Shown here in pieces: positions 28,451-38,900 of a stretch of DNA of 64,000 nucleotides (position 1 is its first letter; every line of letters starts with the position of its first letter). The notes below the pieces were generated by a model. It had not been told where the DNA came from, searched no databases, and saw nothing but the letters and a program-made list of their open reading frames with translations. Origin of the DNA: Phycisphaeraceae bacterium (GTDB lineage: Bacteria; Planctomycetota; Phycisphaerae; Phycisphaerales; Phycisphaeraceae); assembly GCA_002686995.1 (NCBI GenBank), contig NYZC01000352.1, forward strand, positions 1 through 64,000, given 5' to 3'. The position numbers and the translations under genes are program-made.

Positions 28451-30504
28451 CCCCTCCCCACCGGGACGTAATCGAGGCCCATCAAGACGCGCACCGTCGG
28501 CTCGAGCGTCCAGAATGCGATCGCGAGGATCTCGCCGACGATCAGGCCGAGAAAGCTCGCCCTGGCGCGCTCGAACAGGGCGGCGCCGCCGTACCGCAGC
28601 ACGAGCATCTTGATCAGCCATCCAAGAAAGAGGCTCGGCCAGGCGCGGTTGGCGAACCAGGTGTCGATCATGACCAGGCCGATCGGGTGCAGCGGCCATG
28701 CGGGGGAACGCAGGCACAGCCAGTAGAGAATGCCGGCGACAATCGCGCCGGCGCCGAGGTGTCCGAAACCGAGATCGAGCCGGTCCGGGTGATTGAACCG
28801 GTTGACGTCGAAGGGAAGCCCGGCCCCGCCGGATTGCTCGTGCTCGGTGACGCGCAAAAGGCCTTCGTTCGCGGCAAGCAGGGCGCGCGTGTGCCACCAG
28901 TTCAGCGGCACCACGCTCGCGTCGGCCGATCCGGCGTGGTGGTACGCCACGTGGAGCGTCGCCGCGCCGCCGATGATCAGGCCCGCGACCAGGACGACGA
29001 GCAGGATCCACACGCGTCGCGACGAACGCGGCCGGTCCCCGCCGCTTTCGTCGTCGAGACCGATTGCGTGCGTCGCCATGGTGGCGGCGCTCATCTGCGC
29101 GCCGCTGTAGACCACCATGCCGATGACATAGGAGAAGAAGAGCGAGGCGGGCGAAAGCAGCCAGAGCATCTTCGCGTGGGCGAGGTGCGCGCCGATGATG
29201 CTGACCAGCGAGCTTTGCTCCAGGCCGATGAACGGAATGCCGGTCTCCGCGACGATCCGGGTGACGACGAGGCACACCATGAACGCCGACAGGGTGAACA
29301 CCGCGGCCCACCAGGGCTGGACGCGGCCGATCCAGACGAGCCAGGCGAACAGCCCGGCGGCGCCGATCAGCAGCATCCAGCCGCCGCGTCGATCGGCCCG
29401 GCTCGGTTCGTCAGATGGATTCGAGAAAAGCTGCTGCGCCACGGCGACCCAGCGCGATCGGCCCAGCCATAGAACGACGATCATCACCGCGAACGTCGCA
29501 CCGGAGCGGTAGTCAGCGATGACCTGCGGTGCGAAGTCCGGGACGTACGCACGCCCGAGCATCACGTAGCCGCCTGCGATGACGACGGTCGCCCAGATCG
29601 AGAAGGTCACGCGGGTGGGCACGAAGAACGCAATGCCGACGAGCAGGAAGAAGAGCCTTCCCTGCGGGATGTGCCAGGGCATGTGGCTCAGCGGCTCGGC
29701 GTTGAACAGCGGCAGCAGGTTCCAGCTGAACGGAATCGCCGGGACGCGCTCGGGGCTGTAGAGGTGAAAACCTCGAAGCAGGTGCACCAGCAGGACCGCC
29801 GCCGCCGCGATCCAGAACGAGGCGCTTCGAAAGACCGGCGCGACGAGACGGCCTTCGTCCGGATCCTGGATGAGCGACTGCTGCACCGTGAGCAGCGGAA
29901 ACGCGAGAAGCTCGTTGCGGCGCCATTGCGGCCAGACGACCGTGGCCAGGCCGATCATCATCAGCCACAGGCCGACGTAGAGCAGCCCCCACGACCACAA
30001 CGGCCCCTCGATCCATGCCTGCCAGGGAATCGGGCGCCCCTCGGGCAGCTCGCCGATAAAGTCGTTGACCACCGTGACCGGTTGACCGCCGTCGATCCGG
30101 TCCGGAAACAGCGAAGCACGAATGCCGGCCTCGCTGTATGCTTCCGCGAGCCGGGCGTTCCCGCTGATCTCGCGCGGCACGTTCGCGATCGCGAACGGCG
30201 TCGTGCGCAGCGTGCCGGGGCCGGGCAGCACGCTGGCCATGAGCCACATCGACAGGACCAGGGCCAGTCGTGATCGATCGAGCGCCCAGCCGGGACGCCA
30301 TCGGCGCAGCAGCGGATTGACGACGACGACCATGAAGAGGATGAGCACGAGCGCCGTCGCCGGAAGATAGCTCGTGTCGAGCAGGCCCGTGAAGATGACG
30401 TGGTCGGTGTACGGCGACGAGATCCAGATCAGCGTCGAGCCGACCAGGCCGAGCAGCAGGGCGGCGATCGACGCGCGTCGTGGCTCGGACCGGGCAGACG
30501 TCAT
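28447..30504 (-). CDS. multi-TM membrane protein, DUF6785/DUF6784-like
   Basis: 685 aa: MTSARSEPRRASIAALLLGLVGSTLIWISSPYTDHVIFTGLLDTSYLP...; overlaps the next gene by ATGA. Confidence 0.7.
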   Translation of the reverse strand: MTSARSEPRRASIAALLLGLVGSTLIWISSPYTDHVIFTGLLDTSYLPATALVLILFMVVVVNPLLRRWRPGWALDRSRLALVLSMWLMASVLPGPGTLRTTPFAIANVPREISGNARLAEAYSEAGIRASLFPDRIDGGQPVTVVNDFIGELPEGRPIPWQAWIEGPLWSWGLLYVGLWLMMIGLATVVWPQWRRNELLAFPLLTVQQSLIQDPDEGRLVAPVFRSASFWIAAAAVLLVHLLRGFHLYSPERVPAIPFSWNLLPLFNAEPLSHMPWHIPQGRLFFLLVGIAFFVPTRVTFSIWATVVIAGGYVMLGRAYVPDFAPQVIADYRSGATFAVMIVVLWLGRSRWVAVAQQLFSNPSDEPSRADRRGGWMLLIGAAGLFAWLVWIGRVQPWWAAVFTLSAFMVCLVVTRIVAETGIPFIGLEQSSLVSIIGAHLAHAKMLWLLSPASLFFSYVIGMVVYSGAQMSAATMATHAIGLDDESGGDRPRSSRRVWILLVVLVAGLIIGGAATLHVAYHHAGSADASVVPLNWWHTRALLAANEGLLRVTEHEQSGGAGLPFDVNRFNHPDRLDLGFGHLGAGAIVAGILYWLCLRSPAWPLHPIGLVMIDTWFANRAWPSLFLGWLIKMLVLRYGGAALFERARASFLGLIVGEILAIAFWTLEPTVRVLMGLDYVPVGRG

Positions 30505-30705
30505 GAGAGTCGGACGAGTCGGAGGTGGGGGGTCGAAGGTCGAAGGTCGAAGATCGGGAGAGTATCGAATCATGTTAACGACGATTGACCGTGGTAGGTC
30601 AAAGTTGGTGCGCCGGTACGATGTGACCGTTCCGACGCGTGAAGGGGCCGTCGGTGGTCGATTCCTGCCAGCACGGACCGGATCGCAAACCCGTAACTTC
30701 GAAAG

Positions 30706-31938
30706 GTGATCCAAGTGCCGAAAACCATTCTGCTGCTGGGCGCGTTCGATACCAAGGGGCTGGAGTACGCATTCGTTCGCGATCGGCTTACGGACGCAGG
30801 CTGCGGGGTCATCTGCGTCAATACCGGCGTGCTCGACGAACCGGTGAGCATGAAGGCTGATGTCAGTGCCGACGAGGTCGCACGCGCGGGAGGTTCGACG
30901 ATCGACGCGCTGCGTGGCGGCAACGATCGTGGGCAGGCGATGAAGGTGATGGCTGCGGGGGCCGCGGTGGTCGCGCGGCGTCTTCACGACGAAGGACGAA
31001 TTGACGGCATTTTCGGAATGGGCGGCACGGGCGGATCGAGCGTCGTGACCGCCTCGATGCGCGCGCTGCCGGTGGGCGTGCCCAAGGTTTGCGTATCGAC
31101 GGCGGCCTCGGGTGACACGAGCGCTTACGTGGGGACGAAGGACGTCGTGCTGATCCCCTCGATCGTCGACGTGGCGGGCATCAATCGCGTCAGTCGGATC
31201 ATCTTCACGCGGGCAGCCGGGGCCATCGCCGGCATGGTGGAAGCAGAACCGGAGAAGGTCGGCGACGACAAGCCGGTGATCGTCGCGTCGATGTTCGGCA
31301 ACACGACCGAGTGCGTCGATGCCTGTCGCGAAGCGCTGACGGCGAAGGGATACGAAGTGCTCGTGTTTCACGCTACCGGTGCGGGCGGGCGTACGATGGA
31401 GTCACTGATCGACGAGGGGCTCGTCAACGGGTGCCTCGACATCACGACGACCGAGTGGGCCGACCAGGTTTGCGGCGGCGTGTTCGACGCGGGACCGGAC
31501 CGCCTGCGCGCCGCGGGTCGCGCGGGCATCCCCCACCTGATCGTGCCCGGCTGCGTGGACATGGCCAACTTCGGAGGGCCCGAGACGGTGCCGCAGCACT
31601 ACCGGGACACCGGGCGGAAGTTCTACGAATGGAATCCGTCGGTCACGCTGATGCGCACCGATGCCGACGAGAATCGGCGCATGGGGGAGGCATTCGCGGC
31701 GGCCGCAAACGATGCGAAGGGGCCCGTGGCCGTGCTGATTCCGATGAAGGGCGTGTCGATTCTCGACGGCGACGGCGAGATGTTCTGTGACCGCGACGCG
31801 GACCAGGCGATGTTCGATGCCATCAGGTCGAATCTCCGCGACGGCATTCCGGTCGAAGAGCTTGATGCCAACATCAACGACGCGACGTTCAGCGACAAGG
31901 CGGTCGCGATGATGCTGGAATTGATGACCCGGGTCTGA
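30706..31938 (+). CDS. Tm-1-like ATP-binding domain protein (UPF0261)
   Basis: [71 protein letters not shown] start (30706 or 30715). Confidence 0.9.
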   Translation: MIQVPKTILLLGAFDTKGLEYAFVRDRLTDAGCGVICVNTGVLDEPVSMKADVSADEVARAGGSTIDALRGGNDRGQAMKVMAAGAAVVARRLHDEGRIDGIFGMGGTGGSSVVTASMRALPVGVPKVCVSTAASGDTSAYVGTKDVVLIPSIVDVAGINRVSRIIFTRAAGAIAGMVEAEPEKVGDDKPVIVASMFGNTTECVDACREALTAKGYEVLVFHATGAGGRTMESLIDEGLVNGCLDITTTEWADQVCGGVFDAGPDRLRAAGRAGIPHLIVPGCVDMANFGGPETVPQHYRDTGRKFYEWNPSVTLMRTDADENRRMGEAFAAAANDAKGPVAVLIPMKGVSILDGDGEMFCDRDADQAMFDAIRSNLRDGIPVEELDANINDATFSDKAVAMMLELMTRV

Positions 31939-32006
31939 AAGATTCCCGGCGCCCGATCGCGCGCCGCTGCCAGTACAATCCCGCTTCTGATCGAAGGGAC
32001 TCTGCC

Positions 32007-32834
32007 ATGGCATTCACCCGACAGCAGGTGCTCGATCGTCTTCGCCGGCGCATCGAAGAAGGCGTCCCGATCGTCGGCGGCGGCGCGGGATGCGGCCTCA
32101 GCGCCAAGTGCGAAGAGACGGGCGGCATCGACCTGATCATCATCTACAATTCCGGTCGATTCAGGATGAACGGCCGCGGCTCCCTGGCCGGCTGCATGCC
32201 CTACGGGGACGCCAACGGCATCGTGATGGAGATGGCCGGCGAGGTGCTGACGATCGTCGACGACACGCCGGTGCTCGCCGGCGTATGCGGAACCGATCCG
32301 ACGCGCCTGATGGATCGTTTCCTTGCGGATGTCGTGAACGCCGGATTCTCCGGAATCCAGAACTTTCCGACGGTGGGGCTGTGCGACGGCATGTTCCGCG
32401 CCAACCTCGAGGAGACCGGCATGGGGTACGGGCTCGAGGTCGAGATGATCCGCAAGGCCCGAGAGATGGACATCTTTACGACGCCATACGCATTCAACGT
32501 CGACGAAGCCCGTCAGATGGCCGAGGCCGGCGCCGACGTCGTCGTCGCGCACATGGGGCTGACGACCAAGGGGGCCATCGGCGCGCACACCTCGAAGACG
32601 CTCGACCAGTGCGTCGAGGACGTCCAGGCGATCGGCGCGGCGGCGAAAGAGGTCAACCCGGATGTGATTATGCTGTGCCACGGCGGACCGATCTCGATGC
32701 CGGACGACGCGGCGTACGTGCTGCAGCGCGTCGAGGACGTCCACGGGTTCTACGGCGCGTCGAGCATGGAGCGCCTGCCCACCGAAGTCGCGATCACGAA
32801 GCAGATCGAGCAGTTCAAGGCGATTCGGCGCTGA
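32007..32834 (+). CDS. TIM-barrel / phosphoenolpyruvate hydrolase-like protein (COG5564-type)
   Basis: [66 protein letters not shown]. Confidence 0.88.
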   Translation: MAFTRQQVLDRLRRRIEEGVPIVGGGAGCGLSAKCEETGGIDLIIIYNSGRFRMNGRGSLAGCMPYGDANGIVMEMAGEVLTIVDDTPVLAGVCGTDPTRLMDRFLADVVNAGFSGIQNFPTVGLCDGMFRANLEETGMGYGLEVEMIRKAREMDIFTTPYAFNVDEARQMAEAGADVVVAHMGLTTKGAIGAHTSKTLDQCVEDVQAIGAAAKEVNPDVIMLCHGGPISMPDDAAYVLQRVEDVHGFYGASSMERLPTEVAITKQIEQFKAIRR

Positions 32835-32861
32835 GCGCGAATCGAAACTCACGAGTCACGA

Positions 32862-33941
32862 ATGCCTTATCCCTACAAGTGCATCCTCGTCGGAACCGGT
32901 GGCATGGGCGGGTCGTGGTGCCGCAGCGCGCTGCCTTCGAACATGACGGACGGACTCGTCGAACCGGTCGCCGCGGTCGATATCGTGCCGGAGCACCTCG
33001 ACAACGCGATCGACGGCCTCGGTCTGAGCCGTGATCGCTGCTACACCGACGCGCGGAAGGCCTTCGCCGAGAACGAGGCGGACTTCGCGATCGTCGTCGT
33101 CCCACCCGCCGCGCACGAGTCGATCGTCGACGTCGCGCTCGAGCACGACTGCCATATCCTTTCCGAGAAGCCGATCGCCGACAGTATGGAGGCCTCCGTC
33201 CGCATCGCCAGGAAGGTGGCGGCGGCTGAACGGAAGATGGGCGTCACGATGTCGCACCGTTTCCGCCAGGACATCACGACGCTCCGCACGATCGTTCACG
33301 AGCAAACGTATGGGCGCCTCGACTACCTCGTTTGCCGCTTTACGTGTGCGAACCGCAACCGAGGCGAATGGGGCCGGTTCCGGTACGACATACCCGACGC
33401 GCTGCTCGTCGAGGGTTCGGTCCACCATCTCGATCTGCTCTGTGACATTGCGTGCGGGGGAGACGGCTCACTGTGCGACACGATCTACGGTCGAACGTGG
33501 AACACGCCGTGGAGCGATTTCAACGGTGACGCGCAGGCCCTGGTCACGATGACGATGCAGAACGGCCGCCAGGTCATGTACGAAGGCGCCAAGACCAACG
33601 CCGTGGGGATCAATTGCTGGAGTCAGGAGTACATCCGCGCCGAGTGCGAGCACGCGACGCTGATCATGAACCACGGCGGCATCGAGGCGCTGCCCTACGG
33701 CCGCGGCAACGCGCAGCGCGGCGAAGGCGAGCCGGTTGCCCTGATCGACCAGCCGAAATGGAGCAACACCTGGCTTTGCGAGAAGTTTCTGCACTGGCTT
33801 GATGGCGGCCCGGCGATGGAGACCAACGTACAGGACAACCTGCAGTCGGTCGCCCTGATCTTCGCGGCGGCCGAGAGCAGCCGTACGGGACAGCCGGTGG
33901 ACGTGCAGGCATTTATCGATCGATTCCGCACGCAATCATGA
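32862..33941 (+). CDS. Gfo/Idh/MocA family oxidoreductase
   Basis: YKCILVGTGGMGGSWCRSAL, HILSEKPIADSMEASVRIARK. Confidence 0.88.
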   Translation: MPYPYKCILVGTGGMGGSWCRSALPSNMTDGLVEPVAAVDIVPEHLDNAIDGLGLSRDRCYTDARKAFAENEADFAIVVVPPAAHESIVDVALEHDCHILSEKPIADSMEASVRIARKVAAAERKMGVTMSHRFRQDITTLRTIVHEQTYGRLDYLVCRFTCANRNRGEWGRFRYDIPDALLVEGSVHHLDLLCDIACGGDGSLCDTIYGRTWNTPWSDFNGDAQALVTMTMQNGRQVMYEGAKTNAVGINCWSQEYIRAECEHATLIMNHGGIEALPYGRGNAQRGEGEPVALIDQPKWSNTWLCEKFLHWLDGGPAMETNVQDNLQSVALIFAAAESSRTGQPVDVQAFIDRFRTQS

Positions 33942-34050
33942 AGGAGGTTCTAACGCGTTCGACGAGAGCGGTGGCTGGGCGGCGGATCCGTGGTTCCTGA
34001 TCGTTGCGGCTCAGCCGCGTCAGGCTTTCGAACGGCGCGGGCGCGTACAT

Positions 34051-34074
34051 CTGAAGTCTGGCGACTTCAGCTAA
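34051..34074. repeat. short hairpin repeat, copy 3
   Basis: CTGAAGTCTGGCGACTTCAGCTAA, perfect GAAGTC/GACTTC stem, intergenic. Confidence 0.75.
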
Positions 34075-34181
34075 GCGAGTAGGGGACCAGAAGCCACGAA
34101 TAGCCGCAGCGCGGGCCGAAGCCCGCAACCCATCGCGATGCCAGGTCCGGACAATATGACACACCCCCGACACCTCCTCCC

Positions 34182-34204
34182 ACCCCCCCTTACAAAGGAG
34201 GGCT
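34182..34204. repeat. palindromic CCCCCCTTACAAAGGAGGG element
   Basis: Near-perfect palindrome between convergent genes; similar sequences at 28386-28410 and 59525-59545. Confidence 0.5.
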
Positions 34205-34234
34205 TGCAAAGGAACGAGCCCCGACCGGCACATC

Positions 34235-35488
34235 TCACTCCAGGTACGCCAGTGCCGCCAGCGCGTGGATCTTGCACGCCTGCACGATGCTTTCGAGACC
34301 GACGTACTCGTTGGCGCCGTGGGCGAGGGGGAGCAGTCCTGGACCGAAGGCAGGTATGGTCGGGATGCCGCCGTACCCGTGGAGAAAGATCGCGTCAGTG
34401 CCGCCGGCGAAACCACCGAGTGGAATGGGCTCCCCCGTCACCGTCGCGCTCGCGTCCTGCAGAATTCTGACGAACGGGTCATCCGCCGGCACCTCGGGCT
34501 GGACCATGGTCATCGATTCGGCCCGGTGAATGGCGGACACGATCTCGACGTCCAGGTCCGGATCGGCAGCGCGTAGTCCGTCGACGAATGCCTCGACGTC
34601 ACGCTGGGCGTCGGCGGGCGTCATGCCGGGCAGGATTCGGATGTCGCAGGCAAAGGACGCTTCGCCGGGGTAGACGCCGTACCAGACACCGCCGTTGACC
34701 ATGACGCCGACGTTCCGGGTCACGCCGCCGGGGTACAGCGGGTGCGGATCGTGGCGTACCACCAGCTCGTGCTGCATGCGCGCCAGTATCTCCGCCATCT
34801 TCACGCTGGCGTTGACCGACGGAAACTGATCGGAAATGCTGCTGTGCATCTGCGTGCCGCGGACGCGCACCTCGAACGCGAAGGTGCCGCGCGACGCGAT
34901 GCAGATCTGCTCGAGCTCGCGCCGCACGCCTGACGGCTCGGCGATGAGCGCGATGTCGGCTTTGAGGCCGTAATCGTTCGCGAGGTGAATCGCGCCGTAA
35001 CCGCTGCCGGTCTCTTCGTCGGCGGTCAGCGCCAGCAGCAGGTCGCCTCGAAGTGTCGGCGCGACCGCGCGCAGGGCGGCGCTGGCGTAGATCAGGGACG
35101 CCACGCCGCTCTTCATGTCGGTGGAGCCGAGACCGTACAACCGGTCGCCGATGATCGTGGGCGTCAGCGGGTCGGTTTCCCAGTCATCGGCCGCGCCGTC
35201 GCCGACCGGCTTCGTGTCGATGTGACCGTTGTAGCAGAGCACCGGGCCGCCATCGGCGCCCTTCATGCGACACAGGACGTTGGGCCGGTGCGGCTCTTTC
35301 GCGACGATCTCCGGCTCCCCGATCTCCAGTTTCTTCAGCCGCGCCGCGACGACGTCAGCGACGGCCCGCTCGTCGCCGGGAGGGTTCACGCTGGGCGTCG
35401 CGACAAGGTCGCAAGTGAAATCGATAAGCGAGTCGCGATGATCATCGACCCAGGACACGACCTGTCGCTGCATGTCTTCAGATGGCAT
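34235..35488 (-). CDS. M20 family metallopeptidase (ArgE/DapE-like)
   Basis: VLCYNGHIDTKPVGDG, YGLGSTDMKSGVASLIYA, LLLALTADEETGSGYGAIHL. Confidence 0.9.
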   Translation of the reverse strand: MPSEDMQRQVVSWVDDHRDSLIDFTCDLVATPSVNPPGDERAVADVVAARLKKLEIGEPEIVAKEPHRPNVLCRMKGADGGPVLCYNGHIDTKPVGDGAADDWETDPLTPTIIGDRLYGLGSTDMKSGVASLIYASAALRAVAPTLRGDLLLALTADEETGSGYGAIHLANDYGLKADIALIAEPSGVRRELEQICIASRGTFAFEVRVRGTQMHSSISDQFPSVNASVKMAEILARMQHELVVRHDPHPLYPGGVTRNVGVMVNGGVWYGVYPGEASFACDIRILPGMTPADAQRDVEAFVDGLRAADPDLDVEIVSAIHRAESMTMVQPEVPADDPFVRILQDASATVTGEPIPLGGFAGGTDAIFLHGYGGIPTIPAFGPGLLPLAHGANEYVGLESIVQACKIHALAALAYLE

Positions 35489-35576
35489 GGCGGCGGATTG
35501 TAACCGAACGTGATATTGGTTATCAGTTACCCGCTCTCGTCATGCGTCACGCGTCTCTTGTCACTGGAGCTCTCAC

Positions 35577-35945
35577 ATGCAGTTCATTCGAAGCAATCCT
35601 GATTTCCCCTTCAGCTCCGCCGTCATTCACGGAGGCAAGGTGCTCGAGACGGTGCTGACCGCCATCGACCCGAGGAGCGGCCTTCCGGTGGAAGGCGGTC
35701 CCGAGGCCGAATTGCGCGACATCTTCCGCCAGCTCGACGAAATCCTCGCGGAGGCGGGACTGTCGAAGAAGAACCTCTGCTCGGCGCGCATCTACCTCCA
35801 GGATGTCAACCGCGACGTGGGCGTCATCAACAAGGTCTGGACCGAGTACATGGGCAGCCACCCCTGCAATCGTCGATGCTACGGCGTCGACCTGCAGGTG
35901 GGCATGCTCGTCGAAGCGGGGTTCGTCGCGGAATTCCCGGAGTGA
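35577..35945 (+). CDS. RidA/YjgF family protein
   Basis: 122 aa; AELRDIFRQLDEILAEAGLSKKNLCSARIYLQDVNRDVGVINKVWTEYMG. Confidence 0.85.
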   Translation: MQFIRSNPDFPFSSAVIHGGKVLETVLTAIDPRSGLPVEGGPEAELRDIFRQLDEILAEAGLSKKNLCSARIYLQDVNRDVGVINKVWTEYMGSHPCNRRCYGVDLQVGMLVEAGFVAEFPE

Positions 35946-35962
35946 GCAGGGCACCAGCGGAA

Positions 35963-38900
35963 TCAGGCCGCACTTCGTCGCTGCGCCTCGACCAGTGACG
36001 CCGCGAGAGCGTCGGCAAGATGGTGGGCCCAGCGTTCCTGGAACATCTGGTTGTGTGAGCCCGGGACGCTTCGCACGTCGACGCCCCCGCGCGCCAGGGC
36101 GCTCCAGCCCATGTCGGGCTCGCCCGGGCAGGTGATCGACCGGATGTGCGAGCGAAAGACCGTGACGCTTCCGTTGGTGGGAATGGGTTCGTAGCTGCGC
36201 ACCGCCCGGAAATGAGTCTCGAGAAATCGGCGCCGCTGTTCCGGGAGGTCGGTGACGCCGAAGACCGCGCGGATGTCGGGCAGAACCTTGTCCGCATGCG
36301 GGTCGTCCCGTGACACCTTCATGCCGTCGAGCCAGTGGCGCATCCTGCCGCGCGCCCGGACGAGGGTCGTCAGGAAATCCGTCGTGAGCAGCTCGTGTCG
36401 GATCCATCGCGGTAGATTGGCGGCGATGCGCGCCAACCGGACCGGGTGCGTGAGACGACGATGGGGCGTGCCCGGTGCCGGCGCATCGAAGAACGCGAGG
36501 TAGGCAACGTCCTCTCCGGCGTCGCGAAGCTGACGGGCCATCTCCCACGTGATCGCGCCGCCCGACGAGTATCCGCCCAGGTAATAGGGACCGGAAGGGG
36601 TGATCTCGCGGATCGCGTCGAGATACCGTCGCGCCATCGTGGCCACGTCGGTGTCCGGGGCCTCGTCGGCGCGCAGGCCGCGGGCCTGGATGCCGTAAAA
36701 GGGCTGGTCCGGACTCAGCCGGCGGGCGATCGGACGGAGGAACATCACCTCGCCGCCGATGCCGTGGACGCAGAAGAAGGGCGGGCGACGCCCTTCCGGC
36801 TGCAGTGAGACGAGGGGCGACGAGACGATGTTGGGCCGGTACTCGATGTGCTCGGCCAGGGATGCGATGGTCGGTGTTTCAAACAGCAGCGACAGCGGAA
36901 GCTCGTGTCCGTATGTCCTCTGCACCCACGCGACGAACCTGACGGCAAGCAGCGAGTGGCCGCCCAGCTCGAAGAAGTTGTCCTCGGGGCCGATCGCATC
37001 GACGCCGAGGAGCTCCGACCATGCGGCGGCAAGCTGCTGCTCCATGACGCTGCGCGGCAGCTCGACGGTCGCCGTCTTCGACCTGGTCTCGTGTCGGGCA
37101 GGCACGAGGGCGTCACGATCGAGCTTGCCGTTCGCGGTCAGCGGAAACCGGTCCATCACGGTGATGCCCGTCGGAATCATGAATGCCGGAAGTGCGCGCG
37201 CCAGGTGGTTCTGTAGCTCGTCGGGGTCGACGGCACGTTTCCTGGTCGTGACGACGAACGCGAAGAGTCCTGGCTCGCCGGACGGCTGGTCGCGGACGAC
37301 GACAGCGGCCTCGCGCACGTCGGGATGATGGCGCAACACGGTTTCGATCTCCCCCGGCTCGATGCGATGGCCGCGGATCTTGACCTGCTCGTCAGTGCGG
37401 CCGTGATACTCGATGAGGCCGTCCTCGCGGAACCGGCCGATGTCGCCGGTGCGATAGAGTCGCTCAGCTGTATCCGGGGCTTCAATGAACCGTTCGGCAG
37501 TGAGCTCGGGGCGATTCAGGTAGCCGCGGGCCAGGCCGTCGCCGCCGATGCATATTTCACCCGGAATGCCGATCGGCACGGAGCGCAGCTTCGAATCGAG
37601 AATACGCACCGTCGTGTTTCCGATCGGCCGACCGATCGGAACCGGCGTCGTCCCGTCCTGTCCGTCGTGCGGAATCTCGAAGGTTGTTGCGAACGTCGTG
37701 CTCTCGGTCGGTCCGTATCCGTTGACCAGCCGCGTCCCGGGAAGGTGGTCGAGGGCGGCGCGAACGTGGGCGGGTGAGAGTGCTTCGCCTCCGGTCAGGA
37801 CGTGCTCGACGGTTTCGAGGGCGAGCGGGTCATGATCGACGACGGTGTTGAACAGCGACGCGGTGAGCCAGAGACACGTCACGCCGAAGTCGCGCACGGC
37901 GTCGGCCAGGTTGCGGACCGTCGGCACATCGTGCGGAAACAGGACGCAGCAGCCGCCGTTGAGCAGCGGTCCCCAGATCTCGAACGTCGACGCGTCGAAC
38001 GTGACGGGCGCCATCTGCAGCGTGACCTGCCCCGCCTCCAGCGGTACGTAGTCGACGCCGCGCACGAGCCGAACCACGCCGCGATGGGGCACCATCACTC
38101 CTTTCGGCTCACCGGTCGAGCCGGAGGTGTACATCACGCAGGCCAGGTGCTCCGGCCCGGGACGATCGGGCGTGGACGCCGTTCGGCACCTGTCGTCCGG
38201 CTCTTCGGCCGCGTCGACGCGAACGACACGGGCGCCGAGCCCGCAGAGCACTTCTGCGTGTCGTTCGGTGGTCAGGACGATGGGGGCCGAGGCGTCACGA
38301 AGCATGAACTCGAGCCGCTGACGGGGCCAGGCGGCTTCCATCGGGACGTACGCGCCTCCGGCCTTGAGCACGCCGAGCATCGCGACGATCAGCTCAGGCG
38401 AACGATCAAGACAAATCGCAACCGGGACGTCCGGCCCGACGCCCCACCCGGTAAGCGTGCGCGCGAGTCGATCGGCGCGGTCGTTCAGATCACCGTAGGT
38501 GATGCGATCTTCATCGTGAACCAGAGCGATTGCGCCCGGCGTGGATCGCGCCTGTGTCTCGAAGAGCGCGTGAATCGTTTCGTCGCGCGGGTAGTGGGTG
38601 ACGGTGTCGTTGAGATCGGCCGTGCGGCGACGCTCTGTCTCGTCCATCAGCGACGCGTCAGAAACGGACACGTCCGGATTCGTCGTGACCGACTCGATGA
38701 CATTGCCGAAATGCCTGCTCAGGCGTTCGATGGTGCCCCGGTCGAAGATGTCCGTATTGTAGTCGAAGATGCACTCGAGGCCTTCATCGACCATGTGAAT
38801 CGTGATCGAGAGATCGAACTTGGCCGTGCGCACCGCGATGATGCCCGGGTTCGTCTCGATCTCGACGCCGGGGAACGTCGCGCCCCGGATCGGCGTGTTC

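Noticed and set aside
23915-29311. Single 1798-aa ORF as drawn in the track
   Set aside because: Residues before MMRGLRLLMRR are out-of-frame shadow of the upstream membrane-protein gene; start placed at 28450.
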